A stretch of 64,000 bases of DNA from Pseudomonas sp. RSB 5.4 (GTDB taxonomy: Bacteria; Pseudomonadota; Gammaproteobacteria; Pseudomonadales; Pseudomonadaceae): assembly GCF_037126175.1 (NCBI RefSeq), contig NZ_CP146986.1:2074501-2138500 (forward strand), read 5' to 3'. Positions 1 to 8,001 of this stretch are shown here, one piece after another. The position numbers were made by a program, and so were the translations under genes. Each line of letters opens with the position of its first letter. Position 1 is the first letter of the stretch. The notes below the pieces were generated by a model. The model ran no database searches, had not been told where the DNA came from, and saw only the letters and a program-made list of their open reading frames with translations.

Positions 1-160
1 TGAAGTTGTTTTTCCAGGACAGGAACTGGCATTTGCCGGTTTCCGACCGCACACCTTTCCATGAACCGATCAGGGATGGATCGTTGACCGGTTTGTTGGC
101 GGCACAGCCACCCAGTGTTGCAGCCAGGACGATGAGAGCCAGGCAGAGATTGCGTTTCAC
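1..160 (-). CDS. Small lipoprotein, 3' end cut by window edge
   Basis: A GTG start at 160 follows the ribosome site AAAGGA. The visible 53 residues begin MKRNLCLALIVLAATLGGC, a lipoprotein signal peptide with lipobox LGG-C at residue 19, and continue into a short secreted domain (Gly-Ser-Trp-Lys-Gly-Val). The protein is therefore probably anchored in the outer membrane or periplasm. The rest lies left of the window, so size and family are unknown. It lies 49 bp downstream of a second lipoprotein gene on the same strand and may be co-transcribed with it. Confidence 0.7.
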   Translation of the reverse strand, partial: MKRNLCLALIVLAATLGGCAANKPVNDPSLIGSWKGVRSETGKCQFLSWKNNF

Positions 161-208
161 TTGGTATTTCCTTTCTTCAACTGAATTCCATGCATCGCGT
201 ATGCAGGA

Positions 209-757
209 TCAACCTGCTACAGGAATGCGCTGCTGGGGTTGGGTAACGTCGTAGACGTGCTGCTCGCAGAGATCACCGGAGAACTGGAATTCCACCTGGT
301 ACACCTTGCCCTGTTGCGGAGTGAAGGCACTTTTCAGCGGCCCACAGGTATAAATGCCTGCGCTCACCCGGCTGTTCGAATACCCCGAGACCTCAAACGG
401 CTTGCCGGCATCGGCCTGTGCTTCCAGTTGCGGAAAGCGTTTGACCGTGGCGCTGTTGGCCACTTCGTTGAGTTTGGCGATCCAGCCGAACACCTTGCCA
501 CGACCGGAATCCACAACGGTGCCGAGCACTTCCATGCGGCGGTCGGGATCATCGGCGCGGCGAATGGAAAACTCCACCGGATAGGTGCCACCCGATGATT
601 TCATGATGACTTTGGCGTGCTGGGCATCCACCACCACCGGGTCTTGATGCAACTGGATGCCGTCTTTCAGCAGGCTGGGGGAAGAGTCACGCACATTGGA
701 ATGGCAGCCTGGCAGCGCGAGCAGCAGGGTCAACGTCACAAGCACACGTTTATTCAC
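209..757 (-). CDS. Putative lipoprotein of unknown function
   Basis: 182 residues from a GTG start at 757. The N-terminus VNKRVLVTLTLLLALPGC is a lipoprotein signal with the lipidated Cys at residue 18; the longer in-frame extension to 778 would place residues before the charged n-region and is unlikely. The mature part has alternating hydrophobic strands (VVVDAQHAKVIMKSSGGTYPVEF) and two later Cys residues (YTCGPL, GDLCEQ) that could form a disulfide. I do not recognise a family. Upstream Shine-Dalgarno is weak (GAGATTCC). Neighbouring lipoprotein downstream on the same strand suggests a two-gene unit. Confidence 0.75.
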   Translation of the reverse strand: MNKRVLVTLTLLLALPGCHSNVRDSSPSLLKDGIQLHQDPVVVDAQHAKVIMKSSGGTYPVEFSIRRADDPDRRMEVLGTVVDSGRGKVFGWIAKLNEVANSATVKRFPQLEAQADAGKPFEVSGYSNSRVSAGIYTCGPLKSAFTPQQGKVYQVEFQFSGDLCEQHVYDVTQPQQRIPVAG

Positions 758-861
758 GCAGGAATCTCTATTGAACAAGCAGGACGGGGAATGACATCAA
801 AACAACGCCGCGATATTAGATGGCCATCATTTTGACGTCAAACCTATGTTGCAACTGCCTG

Positions 862-1326
862 TCAGCGTTCAACGCCTGTCTTCGTCGCCACCTCGTGCGG
901 TGCAAGCAAGCGGCCATCAGCCGACATCAATTGCAGCTTGCGAATCGGCTGGCGATCTTTTGCATCAACCATCACCGAACCCGACTCACCCGGCGCATAC
1001 AGGTGCTCCCCGCCCCACTGCGACAGCGCGACGATCACCGTCTGCAGGGCCTTGCCGCGTTCGGTCAGCACGTATTCCTTATAAGCACTGCCATCGGCGG
1101 CCGGCACCGTTTGCAGAATCCCCTGCTCCACCAGAGCCTTGAGCCGGGCGCTAAGCATGTTCTTGGCGATGTTCAGATTCTTCTGAAAATCACTGAAGCG
1201 ACGGATGCCCTCCAGCGCATCGCGGATGATCAGCAGCGACCACCAGTCGCCGATCAGGTCCAGCGTACGGGCGACCGGGCAGGCGTTGCCGTGCAGGCTT
1301 TTGCGCTTCACAGGGTGTTTCTCCAT
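862..1326 (-). CDS. HxlR-family transcriptional regulator
   Basis: 154 residues, normal for the family. The segment CPVARTLDLIGDWWSLLIIRDA is the classic HxlR start of the winged helix-turn-helix, followed by the recognition region (RRFSDFQKNLNIAKNMLSARLKALVEQGIL) and wing (EYVLTERGKAL). The N-terminal Cys (Asn-Ala-Cys-Pro) is conserved in redox- or electrophile-sensing members. It is divergent from the alpha/beta hydrolase gene starting at 1501, and the intergenic region carries two palindromes, so it most likely represses that gene and itself. The ATG at 1326 was chosen because the open frame upstream runs antisense through the hydrolase gene. Confidence 0.88.
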   Translation of the reverse strand: MEKHPVKRKSLHGNACPVARTLDLIGDWWSLLIIRDALEGIRRFSDFQKNLNIAKNMLSARLKALVEQGILQTVPAADGSAYKEYVLTERGKALQTVIVALSQWGGEHLYAPGESGSVMVDAKDRQPIRKLQLMSADGRLLAPHEVATKTGVER

Positions 1327-1341
1327 CAAAACCGGCGTGTG

Positions 1342-1416
1342 GTTGCATCTTACAACTGTGACGCTGGAAAAGAACCAAACCGCCCTGTCCGGCAATTCAG
1401 CACTTGCGTACAAGTG
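1342..1416. promoter_or_regulatory. Two palindromes in the HxlR/hydrolase intergenic region
   Basis: The perfect inverted repeat CACTTGCGTACAAGTG occupies 1401-1416, and a weaker one, GTTGCATCTTACAAC, occupies 1342-1356. Both lie between the divergent HxlR regulator (start 1326) and the hydrolase (start 1501), at typical operator distances from each start. Binding by the HxlR protein is inferred from position and symmetry only. Confidence 0.5.
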
Positions 1417-1500
1417 ACGGCAGCGATTTGCGCCGATAGTGATCGACGGCCATTGCGGCATCCGGCCTTCCTGAACGATTGCCCACAGCAAGGAGTTTCC

Positions 1501-2319
1501 ATGAGCACATTCACTACCGATGACGGCACACAGATCTATTTCAAGGACTGGGGCAGCGGCAAACCCGTGTTGTTCAGCCATGGCTGGCCGCTGGATGCCG
1601 ACATGTGGGAATACCAGATGGAGTACCTGAGCAGTCGCGGCTACCGCACAATTGCCTTCGACCGCCGTGGTTTCGGGCGCTCCGATCAACCGTGGACCGG
1701 CTACGACTACGACACCTTTGCCGATGACATCGCGCAACTGATCAAGCACCTCGACCTGCGCGATGTCACGCTGGTGGGCTTCTCCATGGGTGGCGGCGAC
1801 GTCAGCCGCTACATCGCCCGCCACGGCAGCGAGCGCGTTGCCGGGCTGGTGCTGCTCGGGGCGGTGACGCCGCTGTTCGGCAAGAAGGCCGACTACCCGC
1901 AAGGCGTCGACCACTCGGTGTTCGACGGGATCAAGGCCGGCCTGCTCAAGGATCGCGCGCAGTTCATCGCTGATTTCGCCGCGCCGTTCTACGGCACCAA
2001 TCAGGGCCAGAAAGTCTCCGATGGCGTGCTCACGCAAACCCTGAACGTTGCCCTGCTCGCCTCGCTGAAAGGCACCGTGGATTGCGTTACCGCATTCTCG
2101 CAAACCGACTTCCGTCCGGACATGGCGAAGATCGACGTGCCGACCCTGGTAATCCACGGCGACGGCGATCAGATCGTGCCGTTCGAAACCACCGGCAAGC
2201 AAGCCGCCGCCCTGATCAAAGGCGCCGAACTGAAAGTCTATGCCGGCGCCCCCCACGGTTTTGCCGTGACGCACGCCCAGGCGCTGAATGAAGACCTGTT
2301 GGCCTTCCTGAACCAATAA
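1501..2319 (+). CDS. Alpha/beta hydrolase, non-haem chloroperoxidase/arylesterase type
   Basis: 272 residues, the usual size of cofactor-free haloperoxidase-like esterases. The oxyanion loop is FSHGWPLDADMWEYQ; the nucleophile elbow GFSMGGGD puts the catalytic Ser at residue 95; the acid lies in VIHGDGDQIVPF and the His in GAPHGFAVTH. No signal peptide, so cytoplasmic. Such enzymes hydrolyse esters or make peracids; the substrate cannot be read from sequence. The ribosome site AAGGAG precedes ATG 1501. Divergent from an HxlR regulator, which suggests induction by a reactive or aromatic compound. Confidence 0.88.
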   Translation: MSTFTTDDGTQIYFKDWGSGKPVLFSHGWPLDADMWEYQMEYLSSRGYRTIAFDRRGFGRSDQPWTGYDYDTFADDIAQLIKHLDLRDVTLVGFSMGGGDVSRYIARHGSERVAGLVLLGAVTPLFGKKADYPQGVDHSVFDGIKAGLLKDRAQFIADFAAPFYGTNQGQKVSDGVLTQTLNVALLASLKGTVDCVTAFSQTDFRPDMAKIDVPTLVIHGDGDQIVPFETTGKQAAALIKGAELKVYAGAPHGFAVTHAQALNEDLLAFLNQ

Positions 2320-2327
2320 AGCCCCAC

Positions 2328-2353
2328 GCTGACCGGGAACAGTCCCGGTCAGC
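2328..2353. terminator. Hairpin between convergent genes
   Basis: An 11-bp perfect stem (GCTGACCGGGA/TCCCGGTCAGC) with a 4-nt loop lies between the hydrolase and the convergent LTA-synthase-like gene. Its right arm contains the stop codon of the latter (2349-2351). Neither side has a convincing T tract, so termination efficiency is uncertain. Confidence 0.45.
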
Positions 2354-4379
2354 GCACGTTGCGATACAACATCAGCCGCGCGCTTTCGTGCAGTCCCCGA
2401 GTCAGCTCCACCAGGCGCTGGAATTCCTCGGGGTTTTGCCCGGCGACGTTATCCAGCGGCGTGCTCGACGCCAAGTCATGCAGGGTCGGCGAGCTGCCGT
2501 CATGTTGCATCTGCAGGAGGAAATCCTTGGTCACCCCGCCAATCAGCGGGAACGTCCCCTCGCGCAGTACCAGCGGCACCACACGCTCACCTTCCGGCGC
2601 CGGTTGCTGGACATCGCGGCCCATCGCGCCGTTGCTGAACGGCACGCCGGCCATCCCCGCCACCGTCGGCAGCAGATCCACTAGCCCCACGGCTTCTTCG
2701 ATGACCTTCGGCGCCAGCAGCCCCGGGGCGTGAATCAACATCGGCACATGATTGCTTTCCAGGCCCAGTTGCTCGAACGCCGGCGGCATGTGCGGTATCT
2801 GGCTGATACGCGTGTTGTGGTCGCCGAAGAACACAAAAATCGTGTTGTCGTAATAGCCGCCAGGCTTGGCCAGCTCGATCAACTTGCCGATATTGAAATC
2901 CAGCAGGCGCACCGCGTTGTATTGCTCGACGCTGCGCGAACCGGCGGCCTGCACCTGCTCCAGGGACAGGTTGCTGACCTCGAAACCATCGTTGTCCTTG
3001 GGGATGGTGAATGGCCGATGGTTGCCCGAGGTTTGCACGTAGGCGAAGAACGGTCGGTCCTTCGGCAAGTCGCGCAGGATGCGGTCGCTCTCCTTGAACA
3101 GATCCAGATCGGAAATGCCCCACACGTCCACCAGCGGCGAACGCCAGTCACTTTCCTGATACAGGCGCACGCCGTCGATGCTCTGTTGGATCAGCGCATT
3201 GATATTGGCCCAGCCGGCGTTGCCGCCGATCATGTAGAGCTTCTGGTAATCGGTGAACGCGTTGATCAGCGTGTGCTGACGGGTAATCAGCGGATGGCGC
3301 GTTGCGGTTTCGCGGCGCGTCACGTCGGGAACGCCGGTGATGCTCGCCCACACGGTTTTCGCGGTACCGGTGACCGGCACATAGAAGTGCTTGAAGAACC
3401 AGCTGCGGCTCGCCAGTTGATCGAGGTTCGGCGTCGGGTTCAACGGATTGCCGTAGGCGCCGACGGCGCTGGTGCCCAGCGATTCGAGCATGACGAACAT
3501 CACGTTCGGCGTGCCCTGCAGCCGATACGGCTGCACGCCTTGCTGACGCTCGAAGTTGAGCGATTGCGGATCCGGTCGATCCACGCCCAGATAGCGGGCA
3601 ATCCGCGGATAGTGCTCGCGCACCTGCGCCTCATCGAATTGCGCCTGCCCGGTTTTCAGCGTGTCGTACAGGAACAGCACCGGGTTCAGACCGACTGCGG
3701 CGATCTGCGCGTTACCGGAAAAGAACGCATCGCTCCAGCGCAGCGGCACCGGGTTTTCCAGGTTGAGATTGTCGACACGACCCAGCAGCGCCAGCAGCAC
3801 CGCGACCACCCCCAGCCCGGTGCCAAATGCCAGCGACGGACGCTGGATAGTCTTGGGTTCACGGGCCAGCGTCGCGCGTTCGAGTTGCATAAATCCGAAG
3901 TAGCAAACGCCCAGCGTCGCCAGCCAGCCGAGGGCGATCCACAGCACCGGATAGGTTTCCCAGACCATCTGCTGCGAGATCTGCGCGTCTTCCAGGTAAC
4001 GCAGCACCGTGGCGTTGATCCGCACGCCGAGATAGGCGTAATGACCGAAATCGATGATGTACAGCAGGCCAATCGCACCGAGCGCCAGCAGCCAGTAAAC
4101 CCGTGCGACCCAGCGCAACCACGGCAACCGCGTGAGGTTCCAGCGCGGTAGCCAGGCCAGCAGCGCCAGTGGCAGGATCAGCAACACGGCGAGGCGCAAG
4201 TCGAAGCGCAAGCCGATGCCCAGGGTTTCGCGCAGTGCCGGGTTATCGATGAACTCGCTGGGCGCGATCCCGGAAAACCCCAGCACAAATACCAGCCTGA
4301 GCACGGCAAACAACAAAAACGCCAAACCTGCCGCACCCACGCCGTAGCGCAGGCGTCGCGATTGCAACCAGCCCATCAT
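2349..4379 (-). CDS. LTA synthase family (alkaline phosphatase superfamily) membrane transferase
   Basis: 676 residues. About five transmembrane helices in the first ~200 residues precede a periplasmic sulfatase-like domain. Catalytic features: metal ligand Glu299 in FVMLESLG, likely nucleophile Thr342 in GTAKTVWAS, metal ligands Asp520-His521 in FFGDHNTR, and the substrate-loop motif QTSGNHRPF. The family moves phosphoglycerol or phosphoethanolamine to envelope glycans or lipids. Gram-negative bacteria lack lipoteichoic acid, so a lipid A or periplasmic glycan acceptor is more likely. ATG 4379 is preceded by TGAGG and lies 20 bp after the upstream stop. It is last in a five-gene minus-strand run headed by the PepSY gene. 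Confidence 0.85.
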   Translation of the reverse strand: MMGWLQSRRLRYGVGAAGLAFLLFAVLRLVFVLGFSGIAPSEFIDNPALRETLGIGLRFDLRLAVLLILPLALLAWLPRWNLTRLPWLRWVARVYWLLALGAIGLLYIIDFGHYAYLGVRINATVLRYLEDAQISQQMVWETYPVLWIALGWLATLGVCYFGFMQLERATLAREPKTIQRPSLAFGTGLGVVAVLLALLGRVDNLNLENPVPLRWSDAFFSGNAQIAAVGLNPVLFLYDTLKTGQAQFDEAQVREHYPRIARYLGVDRPDPQSLNFERQQGVQPYRLQGTPNVMFVMLESLGTSAVGAYGNPLNPTPNLDQLASRSWFFKHFYVPVTGTAKTVWASITGVPDVTRRETATRHPLITRQHTLINAFTDYQKLYMIGGNAGWANINALIQQSIDGVRLYQESDWRSPLVDVWGISDLDLFKESDRILRDLPKDRPFFAYVQTSGNHRPFTIPKDNDGFEVSNLSLEQVQAAGSRSVEQYNAVRLLDFNIGKLIELAKPGGYYDNTIFVFFGDHNTRISQIPHMPPAFEQLGLESNHVPMLIHAPGLLAPKVIEEAVGLVDLLPTVAGMAGVPFSNGAMGRDVQQPAPEGERVVPLVLREGTFPLIGGVTKDFLLQMQHDGSSPTLHDLASSTPLDNVAGQNPEEFQRLVELTRGLHESARLMLYRNVR

Positions 4380-4398
4380 TGACCTCAGTGTCGTTGGT

Positions 4399-5010
4399 TC
4401 AAATAGAAGATGTCGCGCCCGCCGGTGCGGCTCGCAGCAGACGCCAGACCTCACGGATGCACAGCGCTGCAGCGGCGATCAGGCAGTAACCCAACAGCAG
4501 TGGATCGATCAGGTAATCCCAATAGTTTTCCGAAGCCTTGAGACGCCAGGCGAACGCCAGCGTGCCCAGCGCGAGCATCGACACTGCCAGCGTGTTGCGC
4601 AGCCACAACAGCGCCAGTGCCAGCAGACCGATACAGACGATCATCGGCCGTGGGTTGAAGCCCCAGCGGTACGGATCGAAATACGTCAGACCCATCGTCG
4701 CCGGGTACAGCAGCGCGGCCAGCACGGTAAACAGCACCAGCACCTGCACCCGTGCCGGCAATGTCTGCCGCTCGACCACGCCCAGTCGGACCAGACTGGC
4801 CCAGCCGAGCAGCACCAGCGTGGTGATCGCCAGATCGTCGGTGACACTGCGCACATACGCCGCCAAGGGCAGCTCGTTGACCGGCACGAAGCTGACCACC
4901 GCCAGCAGCGGCAACAGCCACGGGCGCCAGCATTGGGTGCATTGCAACGAACCCAGCAGGACAAAACCGAGCAGGATGAACGTCAAATGGGCTTGCCAGA
5001 GAATCAGCAT
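4399..5010 (-). CDS. Multi-pass inner-membrane protein of unknown function
   Basis: 203 residues, almost entirely hydrophobic, with roughly six transmembrane helices (ILWQAHLTFILLGFVLLGSL, WLLPLLAVVSFV and so on). The start ATG at 5010 overlaps the stop of the sialidase-like gene by one base (TGATG), indicating translational coupling. The stop is 20 bp before the LTA-synthase-like gene. I do not recognise a family. Its fixed position between a BNR sialidase-like protein and a phosphatidyl-type transferase suggests a partner in the same envelope process. Confidence 0.75.
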   Translation of the reverse strand: MLILWQAHLTFILLGFVLLGSLQCTQCWRPWLLPLLAVVSFVPVNELPLAAYVRSVTDDLAITTLVLLGWASLVRLGVVERQTLPARVQVLVLFTVLAALLYPATMGLTYFDPYRWGFNPRPMIVCIGLLALALLWLRNTLAVSMLALGTLAFAWRLKASENYWDYLIDPLLLGYCLIAAAALCIREVWRLLRAAPAGATSSI

Positions 5011-6305
5011 CACAGGCGCTCCTCCAGCCACGCTTCGTTGAAGCTGACATGTTTGATGAAGGTGTTATTCCACGAATACACCAGGTGATAGAGGCCATCG
5101 CTGCCGCGACTGAAGTACGGATACTCGTACTCGAAATCACAGCCCTGCGGCTTGCACACCCGGTAGTCCAGATTGCTCAGAAAGCGTTGCTCCAGCGGCA
5201 AGCGCCGGGCACCACTTGAAGCGCGAAAGCCTTCGCCGATGATTGCCTTATAGGCTTCGGGGGCGAACGGCTGGCCGAGCGGATCGGGCGACTGATCGAG
5301 TTCGATCACGTTGCGCCAGTGGTTCAGGCTGGCATCAGTGCCATAGAGGCTGAGCTTGAAGCGCCCGTCCTGCAGATCATTCAGCGCCACCAGCAGCCCG
5401 TTGTCGTCGGTGCCGACTGCCGCGAGCGATGAATTGGGGTTGGCCGGTTCCAGCGGATACGGCTCGCTCCACGTCTGTCCGGCGTCCTCGGTGCGGCTGG
5501 CCAGCACCCGATGATGAGTGTCGCCGGCATAACGCAGCATGGCCACGGCACGCCGGCCATCCAGCGGCACAATGGTCGGCTGCAACGAATGTTTGCCACG
5601 GCTGATGCGGAATTTATCGATCACCGCGCCGTCTGCACTCAGGTACAGGTACTCGGCGAATTTGCCCATGAACTCGTGATACACCGGCAAACCGATCGAG
5701 CCGTCGGCATGGAACACCGGCGCGGCGCGCACCAGCGTACTGATGTTGAAAAACGGTGAGGTGATCAGCTGTCGCGGCGCCGACCAGTTGCGCCCGACAT
5801 CATCCGAGACCATCACGTTGATCGCACTGGTGGCCCAGCCGCCCACGGACACCGAGACATAGAACATCCACAATCGCTGATCCGGCGCGAGGGCAATCAC
5901 CGGGTTGCCCAGTTTGCGGATGTAGCGCTGGGTGCCGTCGCGGGTCGATTCGCGGGTGGCCAGCACCTGCTCGGCGCCCCACTCCGCGCTGTTGGCATCG
6001 TAGCGTGCGGTGCGGATCTGCACGTCGGCGGCGCCCTCACGCGAACCGGCGAACCACACCGCCATCAGGTCACCGCCCGGCAGTGCGGTCACCGACGAGG
6101 AGTGCACGAAATCATTCAATTGCGAGGAGACGAAGCGACTGCTGTACAGCGGCTCCGGTGCCTGCAGCGAGGCATCGACCGGCGGGGTCGCCACGGCAAA
6201 CGGTGCCAGCACATGGGCCGGATGACTGCGCCAGGCTGCCCAGAAAATCAGGCTCACGGCCAGTCCGCCGAGGATAAGTTTCAAGCGATCGGGAAGCACA
6301 CGCAT
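5010..6305 (-). CDS. Sialidase (BNR/Asp-box) family protein, membrane-anchored or exported
   Basis: 431 residues. An N-terminal hydrophobic helix (LKLILGGLAVSLIFWAAW) serves as signal or anchor. The beta-propeller shows two Asp boxes, SDDVGRNW and TEDAGQTW, and the sialidase-type loop GSREGAADVQI near residue 87, with PVYHEFMGKF and YSWNNTFIKH further on. Family members include exo-alpha-sialidases, but many Pseudomonas proteins with this fold are not proven to cleave sialic acid. It overlaps the next gene by one base and follows cytochrome b561 by 51 bp, so it is probably part of a five-gene transcript. Confidence 0.85.
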   Translation of the reverse strand: MRVLPDRLKLILGGLAVSLIFWAAWRSHPAHVLAPFAVATPPVDASLQAPEPLYSSRFVSSQLNDFVHSSSVTALPGGDLMAVWFAGSREGAADVQIRTARYDANSAEWGAEQVLATRESTRDGTQRYIRKLGNPVIALAPDQRLWMFYVSVSVGGWATSAINVMVSDDVGRNWSAPRQLITSPFFNISTLVRAAPVFHADGSIGLPVYHEFMGKFAEYLYLSADGAVIDKFRISRGKHSLQPTIVPLDGRRAVAMLRYAGDTHHRVLASRTEDAGQTWSEPYPLEPANPNSSLAAVGTDDNGLLVALNDLQDGRFKLSLYGTDASLNHWRNVIELDQSPDPLGQPFAPEAYKAIIGEGFRASSGARRLPLEQRFLSNLDYRVCKPQGCDFEYEYPYFSRGSDGLYHLVYSWNNTFIKHVSFNEAWLEERL

Positions 6306-6356
6306 AGTGGACTCACGGCAAAAACAGGATGGAGGGCATTCGGCAAAACATCCTTG

Positions 6357-6902
6357 TCAGCGCGGCAGATCGTCCGGCAAGCGGCGCCGGCGTCCCGTGA
6401 GCATCGACAACGGCAAGTTGTCGCGCAGCAGAAAACTTTCGAACAGCGCGGCGGCGATGTGCAGGCAGACCAGCACCAGCAGGATGTCGGTAGCGGTTTC
6501 GTGCACCTGCAACGGCCAGTCGGCGCCCCACAAGGCATCGACCTCTTCCATGGCCCAACCGCTCAAACCGGCGATAAACATCGCCAGCAACATCAACAGC
6601 ATCACCAGCGCACCCATCGGCGAATGCCCAAGACGATGCTCGGGCCGTCCGGCAATCAACGAGCGCGCATGGGCGAACAGCCGCGTCGGCGTCGGCCAGA
6701 AATCCGCCCAACGCGCACTGCGCGGCCCGACGAATCCCCACACCAGCCGTACCAGCAGCCAGCCCATGGCGTAATAGCCGAGCCACACATGCCAGTCATC
6801 ACCGGCTTCATTGAAGAAGTAATTGGCGACGAAGACGCCCGCGATGGACAGATGAAACAGCCGCACCACGGGGTCCCACAGGCGCAGGGACGTGCTCGGC
6901 AT
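6357..6902 (-). CDS. Cytochrome b561-type di-haem membrane protein
   Basis: 181 residues, four transmembrane helices. Haem-ligand candidates are the His in VRLFHLSIAG (residue 17 area), in DDWHVWLGYYAMGW, and in LQVHETATDILLVLVCLHIAAAL. The RLVWGFVGPRSARWADF segment after helix 2 is characteristic of bacterial cytochrome b/b6 domain proteins. It probably passes electrons from quinol or a c-type cytochrome in the inner membrane. The start overlaps the stop of the PepSY gene by one base (TGATG), so the two proteins are made together and probably form a PepSY-cytochrome b redox pair. Confidence 0.9.
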   Translation of the reverse strand: MPSTSLRLWDPVVRLFHLSIAGVFVANYFFNEAGDDWHVWLGYYAMGWLLVRLVWGFVGPRSARWADFWPTPTRLFAHARSLIAGRPEHRLGHSPMGALVMLLMLLAMFIAGLSGWAMEEVDALWGADWPLQVHETATDILLVLVCLHIAAALFESFLLRDNLPLSMLTGRRRRLPDDLPR

Positions 6903-7168
6903 CAGCCCTTGATCTCGGTTTTCACCGCTTTGCCGCTGACCGGGTCGTGGTAGATCTCGACCTTGCGCTTGTCCTTGTCAAAGCCATAGATCTCGTAGCA
7001 GTTGCCGTCGGTGACCTTGAACTTGCTGATCTCGTAGCCCTGGGCCTTGAGTTGTTCCTGAAAGGCTTTCTGGTCTTGCCATTGCGAGCGTTCGGCGGTG
7101 GTGCATTGCGGGCCGGCGACGGCCAGCGGGCTGGCAACGATGAGGGACAACAGCAGAAGTTTGCGCAT
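6902..7168 (-). CDS. PepSY domain-containing periplasmic protein
   Basis: 88 residues. Signal peptide MRKLLLLSLIVASPLAVAGP, then one PepSY-like domain (FQEQLKAQGYEISKFKVTDGNCYEIYGFDKDKRKVEIYHDP). Two Cys residues (GPQCTTAE and DGNCYEI) could be disulfide-linked. First gene of the minus-strand run and coupled to cytochrome b561. In many proteobacteria PepSY-cytochrome b pairs sit beside OmpR-type two-component systems, and here the response-regulator gene is divergent, 170 bp away, with a 6-5-6 direct repeat between. Confidence 0.85.
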   Translation of the reverse strand: MRKLLLLSLIVASPLAVAGPQCTTAERSQWQDQKAFQEQLKAQGYEISKFKVTDGNCYEIYGFDKDKRKVEIYHDPVSGKAVKTEIKG

Positions 7169-7215
7169 GGAAACACTCTCGCTCGATGAGGAAGGCCTCA
7201 CTGTGCAAAAGCAAC

Positions 7216-7232
7216 CTTAGTCGAAGCTTAGT
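7216..7232. promoter_or_regulatory. Probable response-regulator box (CTTAGT-N5-CTTAGT)
   Basis: The direct repeat CTTAGTcgaagCTTAGT has two identical hexamers separated by five bases, the 11-bp periodicity used by PmrA/QseB/BqsR-type OmpR regulators (PmrA-type sites are close to CTTAAT-N5-CTTAAT). It lies 48 bp from the PepSY start and 107 bp from the response-regulator start, so one dimer could control both directions. Binding is inferred from pattern and position. Confidence 0.65.
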
Positions 7233-7338
7233 TGGCAACGAGTCGTTACATCTTTCCCGTCGGGTCAGCTGCCACAGCCGGCTGCACAGCGGCATGATGC
7301 CGCCGGTCAACCGCCGTGTTTCCTCAAGAGAATCCGTT

Positions 7339-8001
7339 ATGCGCCTATTGCTGGTCGAAGATGATCGCGCCCTCGGTCAAGGCATTCGCGTTGCCCTCGG
7401 CAGCGAAGGCTACACCCTCGACTGGTTGCAGGATGGGGCCAGCGCCCTGCACGCCCTGCGCAGTGAGAGCTTCGACTTGCTGCTGCTCGACCTCGGTCTG
7501 CCACGGCTCGACGGCCTGACGCTGCTGCAACGCTTGCGCGGCGAGCAACAGGACTTGCCGGTGCTGATCCTCACCGCCCGCGACGGCACCGCCGAACGCA
7601 TCGCCGGGCTGGATGCCGGCGCCGACGACTACCTGATCAAACCGTTCGACGTCGATGAACTGAAAGCACGGATTCGCGCGTTGCTGCGCCGCAGTCAGGG
7701 CCGTGCGCAACCGGTGCTCGAACATGCCGGCGTGTGCCTTGATCCGGTCACGCAGCAGGTCACCTGGCACGGCACCGACGTGGTGGTGACGCCGATGGAA
7801 TATCAACTGCTGCATCAACTGATGGCCCGCCCCGGCAAGGTCGTCACCCGCGAACGTCTGTCCCGGGCGCTGTATGGCTGGCAGGACCGGGTCGAGAGCA
7901 ACACCCTTGAAGTGCTGATCCACAACCTGCGCAAAAAACTTTCGAGCGAGTTGATCCGCACCGTGCGCGGTGTCGGCTATGTGGTGGAGCTCAAGCCATG
8001 A
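7339..8001 (+). CDS. OmpR/PhoB-family response regulator (PmrA/QseB-like)
   Basis: 220 residues. Receiver domain 1-120 with acidic pair Asp8-Asp9, phosphoacceptor Asp51 in LLLLDLGLPRLDG, and Lys101 in LIKPFD; winged-helix output domain 125-220 ending in RTVRGVGYVVELKP. ATG 7339 was chosen over upstream in-frame codons because the receiver begins exactly here (MRLLLVEDD) and GAGAA lies just upstream. The stop overlaps the kinase start (ATGA). Likely autoregulated and controlling the divergent PepSY-to-LTA-synthase-like operon through the box at 7216-7232. Confidence 0.93.
   Translation: MRLLLVEDDRALGQGIRVALGSEGYTLDWLQDGASALHALRSESFDLLLLDLGLPRLDGLTLLQRLRGEQQDLPVLILTARDGTAERIAGLDAGADDYLIKPFDVDELKARIRALLRRSQGRAQPVLEHAGVCLDPVTQQVTWHGTDVVVTPMEYQLLHQLMARPGKVVTRERLSRALYGWQDRVESNTLEVLIHNLRKKLSSELIRTVRGVGYVVELKP

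Noticed and set aside
862..2316. A 484-codon minus-strand frame joining the hydrolase antisense to the HxlR gene
   Set aside because: Only the last 154 codons resemble a protein family. The rest is the mirror frame of the alpha/beta hydrolase.
2730..4151. A 473-codon plus-strand frame within the LTA-synthase-like gene
   Set aside because: Shadow of the minus-strand gene; it would run through the coding of the catalytic Thr and metal sites.
5010..6305. Calling the BNR protein a true sialidase with a host-sugar role
   Set aside because: Asp boxes show the fold, but the complete catalytic set (Arg triad, Tyr/Glu pair) could not be confirmed by eye and there are no sialic acid uptake genes nearby.
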